31,219 nt of DNA. It comes from RGIG6375 sp964472725 (GTDB lineage: Bacteria > Bacillota > Clostridia > Oscillospirales > Oscillospiraceae). The position numbers were made by a program, and so were the translations under genes. The notes below the pieces were generated by a model that saw only the letters and a program-made list of their open reading frames with translations, searched no databases and had not been told where the DNA came from. How positions within the stretch are numbered: position 1 is the stretch's first letter; every line of letters begins with the position of its first letter. Location: NCBI GenBank assembly GCA_964472725.1, contig CAYYLZ010000021.1:1-31219 (forward strand), read 5' to 3'. Below are positions 28,936-31,219 of the stretch, piece after piece.

Positions 28936-31032
28936 TTATACCTCGAACATAAGGTCGCCATAGGTGGGAACGGGCCACTCTTTCTTGTCTACGAACAGTT
29001 CAAGCTCATCAACAGGAGTTCTGAGCTGAACCATATCGGGCACGATAATGTCGTGGAAGGCGTGAGCCATTTCACATACGTCCTGTATCTTTGTGACTGC
29101 CTCTGTATCGGCAATCAGCTTCTTAAGGGCTTCTTTCATGCGCTTGAGCAGAACTGTGCAATCGGCGAGAAGCTCCTGCTGCACGCTGGAATCCACACCC
29201 ACTGCGTTTACCGCGGCAATAGACTGAGCGAGTTTGGTGGTGTATGTAACCGCCGTGGGAACGTAATGCTTACCGGCCATGTGAATCATGGTTTGCGCCT
29301 CTATGTTGATGGACTTGGAGTAAGTGGCGTACATGATCTCGGCGCGGGATTCAAGCTCTGCGCGGGTATAGATATTGAACTTTTCAAAAAGCTTTACCGC
29401 CTTATCTGTGGTAAGGGCGGGAACGGTGTCCACCATGTAACGGAGGTTGGGCAGACCGCGTCTTGCGGCTTCCTCTACCCACTCTTCGGAATATCCGTTG
29501 CCCTTGAAAAGAATACGCTGATGCTTGGTCATGTATTCTGCGATGAGCTTCTTTACGTCCTCGTCGAAGTTATCGGACTTTTCGAGAATATCGGCAGCGT
29601 CGCAGAATGCTTCGGCAACAACGGCGTGAAGAGTAGTGTTGGCAGAAGCTATGGAATCGGAAGAGCCGACCATTCTGAACTCAAACTTATTGCCGGTAAA
29701 AGCGAAAGGCGAAGTTCTGTTTCTGTCGGTAGCGTCCTTGTTGAGCAGGGGCACAAAGGAAACACCGGTGTCGAGTGTGCCGCCCTTTTTGGCTGCATCT
29801 GCGGTGCCGTGTTTTACAATCTGGTCTACAATGTCCTCCAGCTGGTCGCCGAGAAAAATGGAAATAATTGCAGGGGGCGCTTCATCAGCGCCAAGACGAT
29901 GGTCATTACCAACGTTGGCGGAAGACTGTCTGAGCAGGTCTGCGTGGGTATCCACAGCCTTCATTATGCAGGCCAGGATAAGTAGGAAACGCAGGTTGCT
30001 GCTGGGATCATCACCGGGGTCAATCAGATTATCGCCGGTGTCCGTGCCGATAGACCAGTTGTTATGCTTACCGCTGCCGTTTACGCCCGCGTAGGGCTTT
30101 TCGTGAAGCAGGCATACAAGTCCGTGTCTTGTTGCGACGCGCTTCATGGTTTCCATTGCAAGCTGGTTGTTATCAACCGCAATATTGGCTGCGGTGTAGA
30201 TGGGAGCCATTTCGTGCTGGGCGGGAGCGACCTCGTTGTGCTGGGCGTTGGCGGTGATGCCCATTTTCCACAGCTCGATATTGAGGTCTTTCATGTAAGC
30301 ACCGACACGTTCACGGATAGAGCCGAAGTACTGGTCTTCGAGCTCCTGACCCTTGGGTGCGGGGGCGCCGAACAGCGTGCGGCCGGTATAGATAAGGTCG
30401 CGGCGCTTGAGGTACTTCTGTCTGTCAACGAGGAAGTATTCTTGCTCGGGACCTACAGAAGCAACTACCTTGGTTGCGGAAGTATCGCCAAACAGGCGTA
30501 CTATACGCATAGCCTGCTCGTTTATGGCTTCCATAGAACGCAGGAGAGGCGTTTTCTGGTCTAGAGCCTCGCCGGTATAAGAAACGAACACAGTAGGAAT
30601 ACACAGGATAACACCGGCTGCCTGCTCTTTTACAAAGGCAGGAGAGGTTATATCCCATGCGGTATAGCCGCGTGCGTAATGAGTGGCGCGCAGACCTCCG
30701 GAGGGGAACGAAGACGCATCGGGCTCGCCCATAATAAGCTGCTTGCCGGAAAGTTGAAGCAGAGTCTTTCCGTTTTCGGGCACGGTTATAAAAGCGTCGT
30801 GCTTTTCGGCGGTAATGCCGGTAAGGGGCTGGAACCAGTGAGAATAGTGGGTTGCACCCTTTTCCACAGCCCAATCCTTCATGGCGTTGGCAACTACGTC
30901 GGCGGAAGCCATACTGATTTGTCCGCCGTTCTTCATTACATGCATTACCTCGTCAAAAACTTTTTTGGGGAGGCGTTCTTTCATTACGGATTCGCTGAAT
31001 ACATTTGAACCGAAAATTTCAGCTACGTTCAT
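28936..31032 (-). CDS. glnN: Type III glutamine synthetase
   Basis: A 698-residue GSIII that makes glutamine from glutamate, ammonia and ATP. The length and N-terminus (FGSNVFSESVMKERLPKKVF) are specific to GSIII as against the ~450-residue type I. Catalytic segments include SVGPEQEYFLVD, NAQHNEVAPAQHEMAPIYT, NGSGKHNNWSIGTDTGDNL and NRTSPFAFTGNKFEFRMVGSS. GGAG lies three bases before ATG 31032, with AAAGGG slightly further. Common in Bacteroides and gut Clostridia. Confidence 0.97.
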   Translation of the reverse strand: MNVAEIFGSNVFSESVMKERLPKKVFDEVMHVMKNGGQISMASADVVANAMKDWAVEKGATHYSHWFQPLTGITAEKHDAFITVPENGKTLLQLSGKQLIMGEPDASSFPSGGLRATHYARGYTAWDITSPAFVKEQAAGVILCIPTVFVSYTGEALDQKTPLLRSMEAINEQAMRIVRLFGDTSATKVVASVGPEQEYFLVDRQKYLKRRDLIYTGRTLFGAPAPKGQELEDQYFGSIRERVGAYMKDLNIELWKMGITANAQHNEVAPAQHEMAPIYTAANIAVDNNQLAMETMKRVATRHGLVCLLHEKPYAGVNGSGKHNNWSIGTDTGDNLIDPGDDPSSNLRFLLILACIMKAVDTHADLLRQSSANVGNDHRLGADEAPPAIISIFLGDQLEDIVDQIVKHGTADAAKKGGTLDTGVSFVPLLNKDATDRNRTSPFAFTGNKFEFRMVGSSDSIASANTTLHAVVAEAFCDAADILEKSDNFDEDVKKLIAEYMTKHQRILFKGNGYSEEWVEEAARRGLPNLRYMVDTVPALTTDKAVKLFEKFNIYTRAELESRAEIMYATYSKSINIEAQTMIHMAGKHYVPTAVTYTTKLAQSIAAVNAVGVDSSVQQELLADCTVLLKRMKEALKKLIADTEAVTKIQDVCEMAHAFHDIIVPDMVQLRTPVDELELFVDKKEWPVPTYGDLMFEV

Positions 31033-31079
31033 ATTCTCCTACCCTTTCTTCGTAAAAGTGACGCGAAAGTGACTGAATA

Positions 31080-31219
31080 TCAGAATTTAAGAGTTGCGAA
31101 ATAATCCTCGGGGGTTTCGGCGCGGCGGATCATTACCACTTCCCCGTTCTCTTTAAGCAGCAGTTCCTTGGAGCGCAGCTTGCCGTTATAGTTATAGCCC
31201 ATCGCATAGCCGTGGGCGC
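31080..31219 (-). CDS. lysA: Diaminopimelate decarboxylase, C-terminal fragment at window edge
   Basis: The last 46 codons of a gene whose 5' part lies beyond the window. The tail AHGYAMGYNYNGKLRSKELL, then KENGEVVMIRRAETPEDYF, is the C-terminal dimer-interface region of PLP-dependent diaminopimelate decarboxylase (last step of lysine synthesis). Only this part can be judged. It lies 47 bases upstream of the glutamine synthetase on the same strand. Confidence 0.8.
   Translation of the reverse strand, partial: AHGYAMGYNYNGKLRSKELLLKENGEVVMIRRAETPEDYFATLKF

Overview
The window looks like the chromosome of a gut-type Clostridia bacterium, probably an Oscillospiraceae or Ruminococcaceae relative. 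This is inferred from gene families (type III glutamine synthetase, RadA, a CwlD-like amidase, an SLH-anchored 5'-nucleotidase), strong Shine-Dalgarno sites, frequent GTG/TTG starts and moderate GC. No 16S gene is present, so the taxon is not proven.

Host region 1 (1-2560) carries the 5'-truncated view of a GPH-type sugar symporter (minus) divergent from an AraC-type activator (plus). It ends in the displaced 3' half of a tRNA-Leu gene (2472-2523) plus its terminator. This is the usual scar of a tRNA-targeting integrative element, and implies that the sugar-transport cassette is the right end of an island reaching left out of the window. Host region 2 (2573-9791, minus) is a rhamnose operon. 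Its order of transcription is lyxose isomerase-like protein, rhaB, rhaA, rhaD, alpha/beta hydrolase, and a secreted 5'-nucleotidase with two SLH repeats, driven by a good promoter at 9825-9853. Host region 3 (9971-16931) holds two tandem paralogous XRE regulators, an EamA transporter, a small membrane protein, and an amidase-radA-DUF6873-like-deoD cluster. Host region 4 (26952-31219, minus) holds nadE, a type III glutamine synthetase and the 3' end of lysA.

Between deoD and nadE sits the most interesting part: a compact integrated element of about 9.8 kb (roughly 17030-26903) that reads as a filamentous (inovirus-like) prophage. Its minus-strand module encodes a probable ssDNA-binding protein, small membrane proteins, a replication initiator, a secreted putative adsorption protein, an Ig-like protein, two tandem 56-62 residue coat-type proteins and a Zot-type P-loop morphogenesis ATPase. 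The initiator is not the usual phage type. It has an HUH endonuclease fused to an SF3 helicase with all the hallmarks of eukaryotic CRESS-DNA virus Rep proteins (circovirus/geminivirus-like). Immediately upstream of it lies a textbook CRESS origin: an 8-bp stem with the nonanucleotide TAGTATTAC in the loop. A plus-strand module at the left (17691-19009) encodes a SprT-like metalloprotease and three small proteins. It lies behind a LexA-like box and a structured, terminator-rich leader. Both ends carry related dif-like sequences, so XerCD-mediated integration is a reasonable model.

Other points in the element: two genes whose only well-placed start is ATA, each in an ATAA stop-start overlap; a tRNA-Gln(CTG); large perfect inverted repeats; and an octamer (GCGGGGGA) found eight times on one strand. 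In the host part, NadE appears to have lost its glutaminase cysteine (Cys to Gly), and the amidase ribosome-binding site is buried in a strong hairpin.
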